Source of the DNA: Sipunculus nudus
Taxonomy: Eukaryota; Annelida; Sipuncula; Golfingiida; Sipunculidae
Assembly: GCA_026874595.1 (NCBI GenBank)
Contig: CM049306.1
Location: forward strand, 3,798,019 to 3,862,018
Length of the DNA stretch: 64,000 nt
Direction of reading: 5' to 3'
Under the pieces are notes generated by a model, which made no database searches, had not been told where the DNA came from, and saw only the letters and a program-made list of their open reading frames with translations. Made by a program: the position numbers and the translations under genes. Shown in pieces: positions 22,054 through 33,311 of the stretch (position 1 is the first letter of the stretch; each line of letters opens with the position of its first letter).

Positions 22054-23445
22054 AAGTATAAACGCCAATAGCTATTCCTGTATATTTGAAGCTAAAATCA
22101 GTGCAGGCTTACCCATGTTGTCCTGTATTGTCTTTGGGTATCAAGACTGGAAATACAACAATTGAACAAAATAAAACGTTCAGGATTGGCAGCTGTTAAC
22201 AACTGTTTCCTGTCTAAGGTATTTTTTCGAATATTATCAATCATTTACTATTTCTATCCTACAAATTGATCGACGAGTTTGGAGTGTGTGTCAAGCCTAG
22301 ACATAAAGCAAGGGAATACAATTGATTCTTTTTTATAACATGAAGCTGTAAAGATATGTTCAATAACAGAAGAACAGCAACTGTGTATAATACATATACC
22401 CAAAGAGCACTTCATATTCTTCTACAAAAACTATTTACCTTAGAATAGATTTAAACAATCGCCTCCAACGGCAACATCTCCCCCCTAATTTTCAACCTCT
22501 GGTGAGAAATTCTTCACCTAGCCTTCTATAAATCAATATCCTACAGTTAAGACACAAGGAGACCGTGATGCACAGACGTTGGTTTATTCTGGTGATTCTA
22601 AATGGAGTGCGATCTAGAGCCGCAAACTATAGCGCCACCTACTGGTTGGTTACCCGGAAACGAGCAGTAGTAGAGATGATAACCCCAATATCCTTTGTAG
22701 CTTGATAAATCTATTACCTGTGACTGTTACTGGTATATTCTGATCAAAGTAAGTTTTGGAAAACCAGGCGCATGGAAAGGGTATGGGCTATAATTCAGGG
22801 CTGAGGAGTCAAGCGGGGGTCATTTTGGCACGACCCTAACTGTACCCGTTAAACCTGTTTAAGTGGCAAATACTGGGGGAAGGTGGGGGTAATGTATGAC
22901 ATCGGATGTAAGGTTAAGTTCAAAAATTAATATCAGGTATTAATCTGTGACTGTATATTAATATTTTGCCTGAAGGGCAATTTGAGAAAATCAGCCATAT
23001 TTGAAATAAAGCTCAAATAGGGACAAGTGGACGATAATGGAGGATCTGTCGTATAGCTTAAGGCTGTGGGAATAAGGTCAGTGGCAAATTTAAATATCAG
23101 ATGCAAATCTATGACATTGTGCCCAATTTTGAAATCGAAGATGTTGCTCTTGGGAGGACCTAAGCTGGTCTACCAACAGAATGTTTACTTAAATATGGAT
23201 ATAGATATAAATTCATCAACCCCTATAAGCCTCCCACGCCATCGAGGAAAGCTTGATTGATTTTGGTTTTCCTGCGTCAGCTTTAGGTCTACTATCAGTT
23301 TCTTTATATGTATATATTGTCTTCAAAGAATGCAGAATAGTTCATTCCGACATTTCATGTATGCCAACATCAAACAAAAGTTCCGAGAAACGTCTAATCA
23401 GTGTAAACATATACTTGTCGCTACTTACTGATCCAGCTGCGTGAA
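22054..23445. repeat. segmental duplication block paired with 34384-37617
   Basis: Matches 34384-35430 and, after an insertion in that copy, 37286-37617. No gene visible. Contains TATAGCGCCACCTACTGG (22628-22645), which resembles a CTCF site. Confidence 0.75.
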
Positions 23446-23448
23446 TTA
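23446..23448. other. empty site for the snap-back insertion
   Basis: GTGAATTATGCCCAAACTAT here corresponds to GTAAATTA and TTATGGCCAAACTAT, which flank the insertion at 37621-42208. The single TTA here is the uninserted target. Confidence 0.85.
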
Positions 23449-23493
23449 TGCCCAAACTATAGCAAATAACCCTATTAAAGAGTTTTCGCTCAA

Positions 23494-25127
23494 ACAAAGT
23501 ACTTCTTATACCCAGATAGGTCCATGTCAAACGCGAAAATCTTTTCGAGATTTCCCCTGGCTTCCTGTTATAACTTTCAGAAAATCCTTCGTTATAAGAC
23601 CTGTTTAATAGCTCAGCTGACTGTAAGTCATCTGAGTTATAGCGATCACCCTTTGTCCGTCGTCCGTCCGGCCCTCTGTCCGTTAACAGGGCACAAATGG
23701 TAACCGCTGGATCTGGAATCTGCTTACTTGACATCAAGGGATATCCATGAAAAATCTGTTTGGAAACCTGGAATTAGGTCTCTGTTACCCATATTCTTTG
23801 AGCTATGGGGCTCCGAAGTACCCCCCAAGAATAATGGAAAATTTGAAACAAAAGCTCCAGTATCTGAACAACTAATGCATTGATCACCATGATACTTTGT
23901 AGAGATATTGATCATGGAGTGTGGCATCAGTTTCTGCAGACTAGTAGCGCCCCCTGTATTTTTCCGATTTTTACGATTTTTTTTCTCCATTTTGAGACCT
24001 CTTAAGATGTGGTCATCTGTTAACACGGCACAAATCATTAGGACTTGACCTAGAATCTTCTCTCTCGATATGCAGGGAGGCCCATGAACAATCTCCTTGG
24101 AAACCTAAAATTAGGTCTCTGTTACCCACATTCCTTGAGCAATTTGGCGCTGAAGTACCCCCAGAATAATGGAAAATTTGATACAAAAGATCCAGTATCT
24201 GAACAACTAATGCATTGATAACCATGATTCTTTGCATGGATATTGGTCATGGAATGTTTCATCAGTTTCTTCAATCTGGTGGCGTAACCTGCATTTTTTT
24301 CGATTTTTTCGAATATTTTTCTCTACTTTTGAGAACCTCTTAAGATGGTGTCATCTGTTAACAGGGTACAAATCGTAAAGATTGGACCTAGAATCTTCTC
24401 TCTTGACATGCAGGGAGGCCAATGAAAAGTCTCTGTGGAAGCCTGAAATTAGGTCTCTGTACTCCATAAACTCTGAGCTATTGGGCTCCGAAGTTCCTCC
24501 AAGAATAATGGAAAATTTAACACAAAAGCTCAAGGATCTAAATAATTAATGCATTTATCTCTCTATGCTTAGATATTGATCATGGAGCGTTTCATCAGTT
24601 TCTGCAGACTGGTGGCGCTACCTATATTTTTTTTACGATTTTCTTTAGACCTTAAATGATGTGGTCATCTGTTAACAGGGCACAAATCGTTAGGACTAGA
24701 TCTAGACATTTTTCTCTTGACAAGCAGGGAGGCATATGAAAAGTCTTTGTGGTAACATGAAATAAGGTCTCTGTTACCTATATCCTCTGAGCTTTGCTCA
24801 AGTTGAATAGGGATAGCACCTACAAAATTTGGCATTGATAAAAATCTCTTTGTGAATGTATTCCTAGTCAGCTGAGAGTCATGACCCCATGGGCCACTAG
24901 TTACTTGTATACCTCTTTAGTTATACTATATTTTTTAAAACAGGCTCTTGTCCAAAAGTTATTCCCGCACTTCTGAAGCAGAAGAGCAAATTCCTTTTGT
25001 CATCAACGCGTATTTTAAAGTTGTTCCATAAATGATTAACAGTGTAGTAGTTGTACCTTGCTTCGCATACCTTTTGTACCCTGATCGATCGCTTACTGTG
25101 CAGCTCGACCTTATCATTCTGAATATC
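23494..25127 (-). pseudogene. sulfotransferase relic 2 (split by repeat element)
   Basis: The part at 24940-25127 matches the start of exon 2 of the intact gene: after a conserved acceptor (TTACAG) it reads DIQNDKVELHSKRSIRVQKV, CEARYNYYTV and LLFCFRSAGITFGQ. The PAPS-loop Pro-Lys is lost (FIPKAGSN became FRSAGITF). The part at 23494-23592 matches the last 30 codons and stop region. Everything between, including the 3'-phosphate-binding motif, is missing and replaced by a pearl/HINE-like element. Non-functional. Confidence 0.78.
23610..24900 (+). mobile_element. pearl/HINE-like element, complete copy in sulfotransferase relic
   Basis: Starts AGCTCAGCTGACTGTAAGTC and ends CATGACCCCATGGGCCACTAG-like, flanked by T (23609) and T (24901). 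Inside are about four units of roughly 330 bp. The same insertion, shared by descent, is at 42369-43774. Confidence 0.68.
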
Positions 25128-25242
25128 CTGTAACAACAATAAACCAACATATAATCTATGTCGTCCATCTGTAAGAAAGAGGGGACACAAAGTAATGAAG
25201 CTTGTGCAACGAGTAAGCATCAACAACTCTGTTGGTACCTTG

Positions 25243-26510
25243 ACCATTCAGTTTGATGAACAGGATAGACTGCCGCATCCTTGACCACTGAGTGTGATGT
25301 ACAGGATAGACTGCCACATCCTTGACCACTGAGTGTGATGTACAGGATAGACTGCCGCATCCTTGACCACTGAGTGTGATGTACAGGATAGACTGCCGCA
25401 TCCTTGACCACTGAGTGTCATGTACAGGATAGACTGCCGCATCCTTGACCACTGAGTGTGATGTACAGGATAGACTGCCGCATCCTTGACCACTGAGTGT
25501 GATGTACAGGATAGACTGCCGCATCCTTGACCACTGAGTGTGATGTACAGGATAGACTGCCGCATCCTTGACCACTGAGTGTGATGTACAGGATAGACTG
25601 CCGCATCCTTGACCACTGAGTGTGATGTACAGGATAGACTGCCGCATCCTTGACCACTGAGTGTGATGAACAGGATAGACTGCCGCATCCTTGACCACTG
25701 AGTGTGATGTACAGGATAGACTGCCGCATCCTTGACCACTGAGTGTGATGTACAGGATAGACTGCCGCATCCTTGACCACTGAGTGTGATGTACAGGATA
25801 GACTGCCGCATCCTTGACCACTGAGTGTGATGTACAGGATAGACTGCCGCATCCTTGACCACTGAGTGTCATGTACAGGATAGACTGCCGCATCCTTGAC
25901 CACTGAGTGTGATGTACAGGATAGACTGCCGCATCCTTGACCACTGAGTGTGATGTACAGGATAGACTGCCGCATCCTTGACCACTGAGTGTGATGTACA
26001 GGATAGACTGCCGCATCCTTGACCACTGAGTGTGATGAACAGGATAGACTGCCGCATCCTTGACCACTGAGTGTGATGTACAGGATAGACTGCCGCATCC
26101 TTGACCACTGAGTGTGATGTACAGGATAGACTGCCGCATCCTTGACCACTGAGTGTCATGTACAGGATAGACTGCCGCATCCTTGACCACTGAGTGTCAT
26201 GTACAGGATAGACTGCCGCATCCTTGACCACTGAGTGTCATGTACAGGATAGACTGCCGCATCCTTGACCACTGAGTGTGATGTACAGGATAGACTGCCG
26301 CATCCTTGACCACTGAGTGTGATGTACAGGATAGACTGCCGCATCCTTGACCACTGAGTGTGATGTACAGGATAGACTGCCGCATCCTTGACCACTGAGT
26401 GTGATGTACAGGATAGACTGCCGCATCCTTGACCACTGAGTGTGATGTACAGGATAGACTGCCGCATCCTTGACCACTGAGTGTTATGTACAGGAAAGTC
26501 TGCCTTGGTC
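25243..26510. repeat. 41-bp minisatellite, 30 regular units
   Basis: Unit core GACTGCCGCATCCTTGACCA then CTGAGTGTGATGTACAGGATA. The GACTGCCGC phrase recurs from 25268 to 26457, 1189 bp = 29 x 41, so there are 30 units with no indel. A degenerate unit flanks each end. Variant positions: GTGTGATG (most) or GTGTCATG, and TGTACAGG or TGAACAGG. It lies just upstream of the relic exon acceptor. The minus strand is open in all three frames, giving long artificial ORFs. Confidence 0.97.
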
Positions 26511-26539
26511 AGTCCGCGTGATGCACAGGTTAGAATGCC

Positions 26540-27347
26540 GGTACCTTTCATCAGTTTTTTTGGAAATTGGTGGCGCCATCTGTATTTTTTTTCCATTTTT
26601 TACAATTTTTTTCTTTGTTTTTTGAGATCTTTAATGATGTGGTCATCTGTTTATAGAGTACAAATCGTAATGACTGGACCTTGAATCTTGTATCTTGACA
26701 TGAAGGGAGGCCCATGAAAAGTCTCCTTCCTTGGAAACCTGAAAATAGGTCTCTGTCCCCATATTGTCGGAGCTATGGGGCTTATAAATACCCCCCCCCT
26801 CATAATGGAATATTTTATACCAAAGCAGGGCACAAATCATAACCATTGGACCTAAAATCTTCTTTTTGGGAACCAGGGAGATCCATGAAAAGTCTTTTTG
26901 GAATCCTGAAATTAGGTCTCTCTTACCCATATTCTGTAAGCTATGGGGCTGATAAGCACCCCCCCCCCCCAAAAAAATTGAAAATTTGGTACCAAAGCAG
27001 GATACAAATCAATAACCATTAGACCTAGAATCTTCTTACCTGACATCCTGACAGTTCCCCTTTAGTTCTCCTTAGAAACCTGAAATTAGGTCACTGTAAC
27101 CTATATTATCTGATTTACAGGCTATGTTTGAGCACCCCAGAAATAATAAAAATTCACACAAATTGCTAGGTTCCTCAGGAATGGCTGGTTGGATTGTCAA
27201 CAAATTTGGTGTACCTATGGGTCTTGATGAACTTCAGCTATTATGCATGAACTATGATGCCACCTACATTATCTCTATTAGTTGCCTGTGCAAGGACATG
27301 TTGTCAACATGCCAGTCGGCTGAGAGTCATGACCCATGGGTCACTTG
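26540..27347 (+). mobile_element. pearl/HINE-like element, 5'-truncated
   Basis: Begins inside a 330-bp unit directly beside the minisatellite and ends with the palindrome GACCCATGGGTC and CACTTG, followed by T. Contains poly-C runs (about 26802 and about 26960). Confidence 0.6.
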
Positions 27348-27907
27348 TTCTTACTTACTGCAGGCCTAAATGTTTTTTACATATTTTTCCAAGGTAAACC
27401 TTAAGCAACTATGATTAGGCTTTCATATGATATTAAAAAATTTCATATAGAGAAAGTGAGAGTTAATGGGTATTAATTGGGTCAACTTGCTCCTTGAATG
27501 TTGTTTTAAGGAACTCCATATCTAGCCAATCATAAAAAAATGTGACGTGTTTTGTGCATACATTTTATCAAATGACTCGAGTACAGGTGCAGCTATATAC
27601 CTCATATTTTACAGGAATATTGAATGGGTCTCTGATGAATTGCTGCAGGTGCACTGCTCGTATTGAAGTCTGTTCTACAAACCGAAATGATCTTTTCAAT
27701 ATTTCCAACGGGTCAGTGATAAAGCTGAGTACGCCTGCTTTCAAATCATGATAATCAATGATGGATAAAATAAGATGTAGAGAGTAAGAGTTGAATTGAA
27801 ACTATCTTTATGGAACTTAAGATTGTATGATATCATTTGATTGCATTTATAATGTAACCACGTCATCAAACATTGCAAGAGGATCTGCGAATATTGGATA
27901 TGCAATT

Positions 27908-27968
<61 letters not shown>

Positions 27969-28130
27969 CAGGCGAAGCCCAGGCCCATGGCAATGTTTAT
28001 AATTTGTTCTATTCAAATTGCCAAAATGTATTTTTAAAGGTATGGAGAATTAATTAAATTAAGGTTGATCATACAATTTCAAGAATTGTAGTAATTTTTT
28101 ATTTATTTTTTTTCCAAGGCGAGCATTCCA
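27348..28130. other. no gene; (TA)n microsatellite at 27910-27966
   Basis: Apart from about 57 bp of TA repeat nothing is recognisable. Short frames reading through the TA tract are artefacts. Confidence 0.6.
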
Positions 28131-28286
28131 AATTCCTACTTTTGTGTCTCGACCTATCAGGGAGAAAGAAAACCCGCTTGTGTTTCCTGTTAACAGAGTC
28201 TATAGAACAGTATTTTATGTGTGGCTCAACACAGATAAAGCAGTATTCCAACTGCTCATCATGCTGTTACACAATCAGTATAGGAA

Positions 28287-28350
<64 letters not shown>

Positions 28351-29580
28351 GCGACTATAGAAAACTGTTCTTTTACATCATATCAACTCAAGTCATCTGA
28401 GCCATAAACTTTTATTCCAATTCTTTTCCAGAACATACAGATTTCCATTCAATTCCAGTTTTAACTTTTACAGTACCTATATATAACACAACAAAAAAAA
28501 TTAAAAATTCTCTATTTTATTTAAATCATGTCACAGTTTTAAATAACTTTTACTTAAGAATTGAAAATGTTCGGTATTCATTTGTTTGACGAGCCACCTT
28601 TCATAACTCCAGTGTTAATACAAAATATGTAAAATAACATATAGTGGATATTTTTTACTGTCGGCGAGTATTGGTAGAAAGTGTCCTTTCCCAATGTTAA
28701 ACGTACCCATGCCTATTGATAGACCCATCCCAATAATGTCTCCTTCCCTGTATGGTGTTTGGTCTGTCGTGGTCGTCGTCGTCTGTGTCAAATCTTGTGA
28801 ACGCAGTAACGTTGGAATATTTTAAATTAATATATATTTTAAATATAAATTTATTCTACCAAAATCTGGGACAAGTTCTTTTTGTGTACCCCGTGACTTT
28901 TGAAGTATCGCATGTTTTTACCTCAAATTTGAGACACTAATTGTTTAAATCAAGTTGTTTGAGGAGCTCAAAAACTGGTGACCTTGACCTTCAATAACAA
29001 GGTCAAATCAGTGGTCGGTGTCATATCTTGTGGACGCGATAACTTCTGAACGACTGAACTTGTTTTCATGGAATTTTAAATTTAAAATGTTTCTACCAAT
29101 ATCTTAGACGAGTTCGAAAATCGGTGACCTTGACCTTCATTTATAAGGTCAAATAGGCCGAAATAAACATTTTTTTGATGAACCCCATTACTTTTGAAGT
29201 ATCGCATATTTTTTTCTCAAATATAAAACAAAATTGTTTTAATCAAGTTCCTTGAGGAGCTCGAAAACTGGTGACCTTGATCTTCAAGGTCAAATCGTCC
29301 AGAATTTAAAGTATTTGTGAACAATATAACTTTTGAACCACCCATAATATTTACATGAAATCCGACTCATGAAATGTCGCTACCAAAATCTCGGACAAGT
29401 TCGAAAACTGGCGACCTTCACCTGCATCTTCGAGTTCAAATCAGCCTTAGTAAAATCTCAGATCAGTTCATAACCTAGTTACCTTGATCATTATCATACA
29501 AGGTCAAATCTTTATAAATCCAGGATTTAAGTTAACACAAAACTTGAAGAAGTCAATCCATTTACTTCAAATAACTGTAT
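28131..29580. repeat. segmental duplication block, copy of 3105-4440
   Basis: Includes the (TA)n at 28290-28346 and the units with GTGACCTTGACCTTCA. Indels separate it from the first copy, and it has one extra unit (about 29330-29440). Confidence 0.75.
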
Positions 29581-32500
29581 TTTATTTGCAAACAAGCGAA
29601 AAATGTCACTGAAAGATAAGATCATATATATGTATTATATGTTTTTTTGTGATTTTGGTGTTTTTGGAAGCAATAAATTATGATATTAATAAAACATCCT
29701 GAAGAAATTTTATTTTATTTTATTATTTTTTTAAGTTATTCAAACTTTTCGCTGTTGATGATTTTACAAAATAATGTTTACATTTCTGAAGTTCTAAATT
29801 ATGAATATGTTAGCTCTCTCAATCCTGAAAATATAACTTTTTAAATAAAATTATTTAGACATCAATGAATGATATAGTATTCATTCTGTGTTCCTCTCTC
29901 GATGTACCTCACCGTGACGCTTCCCTAATTCCACAAATAGTCATTATTTTGAAACTAAGGTTATAAACACTAGTAAACTCCAGATCATTTTGATTATATA
30001 AGTGTATAAGAATATTAAACTTTCTCCAAGTATAAGCACTTACCCGTGTAATGTTAACCCTTCCGAAATGTTGTGAGGTTTTTCTCCTCATGACCTTATA
30101 TGACCTTTATGACCAGATAATTCAGTTACTTTAGGCTTCCTGAAAAGTCTAGACCCAGAGCACCAGGCCTGTGAAGTAAGTAATATGGAAACGTATCCAC
30201 CTAATTTTTAGGCAAGTTTCAAATAACACGCATACCTCGGCCATTAACAAGGATCACCTGTAATGGATCCTGGTCAAAATTTAATTTGTGGTCCGTTAAA
30301 CATGGAACTATATTTATTTTACCTGAGAGTAATGGTTCACGTTTTACCAACTGGATGATTGCATCACAGGTGAGATCAGATTACCAGAACATAAGCGGCT
30401 AATATAAGTCACAACTGTGCATGCGAGTGGGATAAACTTTCTACATATGCAGAAATTTGCACTTTTCTTTTAGTACTATTGACTGACGATGGGCTCTTCC
30501 CTTCCTAGGACAAAAATATTATCTCTTAAAACCAAATATTCTTCAAACAAAATCATTTTATGTTGATCACGGTTAATATTTCTGGCGGACATCAAATAAA
30601 GACATATACTCGACTTGTCATGATGAAGAGGGTGAATAACCACTTGTGAACAAAGGACATTCTAGTAAAATATGGTGATTCTCTAATGTTAAATAAATTT
30701 AATAAAACTAAGAAGCGGATACTCAACTATATCTCCTGACAGTCGAATGAAATGCTTTAAAAATGTTAGGCTTTTAACTTCCTGCTTGATTACATAGCCT
30801 TGAACGATTGAGCATTGAATTTTAGATTGGGAGTTCCATGACCTCGACCTCTCCAAGAGAAATAAGGGGTCCATTTTTCATTAACTTGACGAAAAAATGT
30901 ATGGTCGTTGAATTTTTATCATTCCAGAATTAAGGACTGAAATCTAATTGATTCTTCATAAAAACACGTATTTTGAGGACTGGCATAGGAAGGCGGGTGT
31001 ACATGATTAATTGAGCAAAAAGTAATTTGTGTCATGCTCACGCTTATTTATACTTTTAAGGATAAGGATATTTTACCAAATTGTTAGCAGGAATTTTAAT
31101 CTCGCTACATGATTCAAATGACAACGCCGCCATTCATGTTGAATAGTTCTGAGGTTATATAATCTGTCTTGAGTAAAAACGCGAGTGACTGATTTTTCTT
31201 AATCTATCTTCTAAAGGCTATAAAATGTCCAAGTAAGCATTGAAATTGCAGAATGCCTCATCACAAATAACGAATTATTGAAGACTAAAATGCATAGGAG
31301 CTAGAGTATGAATCCTCTCGAATTTTCATGGGGGATATATATAAAACCCATTTCTTTTGAAAAGGTGCCATAAACAGGTGAAATCAAATGCCAATTTTAA
31401 ATGTGTACAACATCCATTTACAGAAGCTGAGTTGTACCGAAATAAAATAAAATAAAATATATAAAACAAAAATATATACTACACTTGGATGCAGACATCA
31501 GAAATTGTATATTTTGTGGTAATCTCAGTGGTAACTGTGCCCTTATACTGTGTCCGGTATAAGGGCACAGGCTTTGTCTATTTCTGGTTAGAACCCATAG
31601 CTTCTCTCTGTTTACTCCGTCAGTTTTCGTAATTTTTACAATCAGAAATCAGACATATGTTTTATTTTTGATCGAAAAACAAGGATATAACCCCCCCCCC
31701 CCCCATGTATGGTACTGTCACTGTGAAACCTCCGCTCCTCTGCTTTCTCGCTGCTGTTAAAACGTATTCCTGTACCATGTCCTTCCATTACTTACAATCG
31801 CATTGAAAAGAAATCATAAAAAGGGTTCATTCTAATCCATCAATATACATTTAGATTAGAATCTGTGATTTGTTTACAATTTAAACTATCAAGTACGTTT
31901 CCTTGCTAGAGATTCTAAAAGCGACATGGTAAGGCATTTAAATATATAACAAGGCAACTTATGACTCAGTCATAATATAAGTGTAACAAAAATATGAAAA
32001 TCAGATCAATAAATAAATAAAAAACTTAAGCAACCCCAAATAATGTTATTAAACTGTATACGCATTAATTATTAATTTTGGATTAAAAATTGAAACTGTT
32101 GCACATGCCTTCCTGTTCTTTCTCCTTTTGACATGACTTTAAACCTTGTGTTGATATTGTGGTACAAGACGTTACTTATACTGTATAGAGGTCTTATGCA
32201 CTAAGATTTACAGTAAGTAAATTTTTCACATTTGGATTTTCATTTTTTGGACAAATTCATCACAATATTACAGATGGATCAGCATAACGGATTGATTTTC
32301 TATCTATTAGAAATTTCAAATAATTATTATTTGTGATTATTATGTGTTCATATTTGTTCCAGAGAGGGCTCTTTTTATTATTATTAAAGCTAATAAACAC
32401 CTTCAGATTCAGGTAATAACTACTCCCTGTATAAGGGAAGCATCACAATGAAAATCAAGTACATCATCTTATATACAAGGGATACCATAAAATAGAATTA

Positions 32501-33055
32501 ACAATGGGTCATTCATTGCAGGTGTATATGGTCAAATATTCATAATTATATCGACATAATTTGTAAGAATGTCAGGTACTAATGTAATAATGCACTAGAA
32601 TTTTAGAAATGCAACATCATCTCGAAAATAAACCACTGTTGGGAAAAGAAAAGAAAAAAAAAAACCTGTTAAATTCAATTTTCTTTTTGGATAATTTTTA
32701 TGTATAGTAATTAATTGCTTAATTAACAAAAAACATAACACCTTCATATGATTATTGTTGTTCCTGACTTTTCCCTACAATTTGCGAATACAATGCAGTT
32801 TATTTGAAGTGAATATGTCAAGTATTAAGCGAGCTATAAGCATTTACATACCCCTACCCCCTTAACAAGACTAACTCTCCGCAGGTGCCGTGCGAAAAGA
32901 CGCGGTTGTCTTTAAATGGCCTAAAAGGGTAGTGTATCCCAAAATTATCACTGTTAACTTCTTAATTCATTAATTGGACATACTTAGGGATCGAAAAAAT
33001 ACCTATGTCATAAAATCCCAGAGGGGGTGCACGGTGACCCCTCCTAGCCCATGGA
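29581..33055. other. apparently single-copy, non-coding stretch
   Basis: About 3.5 kb, AT-rich, not repeated elsewhere in the window, and without an open frame that resembles a known protein. It holds a hairpin (31536-31569) and a 15-base poly-C run (about 31689). This is the longest stretch not explained by repeats. Confidence 0.5.
31536..31569. repeat. perfect hairpin, 13-bp stem and 8-nt loop
   Basis: TGTGCCCTTATAC, loop TGTGTCCG, then GTATAAGGGCACA. The stem is perfect and isolated in otherwise unique AT-rich sequence. No matching copy is in the window, and no gene is next to it. Confidence 0.85.
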
Positions 33056-33059
33056 CTAT

Positions 33060-33230
33060 ATTGATATATTGACCGATCCCAATTTTAAGTGTATCCGTGT
33101 GTATTGATTAATTGACCCATCCCAATTTTAAGTGTATCTGTGCGTATTGATATATAGACCAATAACAATTTAAATTGTATCCATGCGTATTGATATATTG
33201 ACCAATTCGAATCTTAAGTGTATCTGTGCG

Positions 33231-33263
<33 letters not shown>

Positions 33264-33310
33264 ATATATTTACCCATCTCAATTTTAAGTGTATCGGTGC
33301 GTATTGATCA
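33060..33310. repeat. 43-bp satellite, second array, with (TG)n
   Basis: Units of the same 43-bp repeat as at 4558 (GTATTGATATATTGACC...AATTTTAAGTGTATC), interrupted by a (TA/TG)n tract at about 33231-33267. It directly precedes a copy of the 380-bp module, whereas the first array precedes the sulfotransferase gene. Confidence 0.8.
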
Positions 33311-33311
33311 G

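Noticed and set aside
25243-26510. Regular repeats resembling a CRISPR array
   Set aside because: Units are contiguous with no spacers, and the genome is eukaryotic.
25156-26596. Long minus-strand open frames (up to 344 codons, starting MVKDAAVYPV) over the minisatellite
   Set aside because: All three minus-strand frames are open only because the 41-bp unit lacks stops; the frame equals the repeat and there is no gene structure. The same applies to 44332-44612.
27741-28407. Frames with long runs of Tyr-Ile
   Set aside because: Translation of (TA)n microsatellites.
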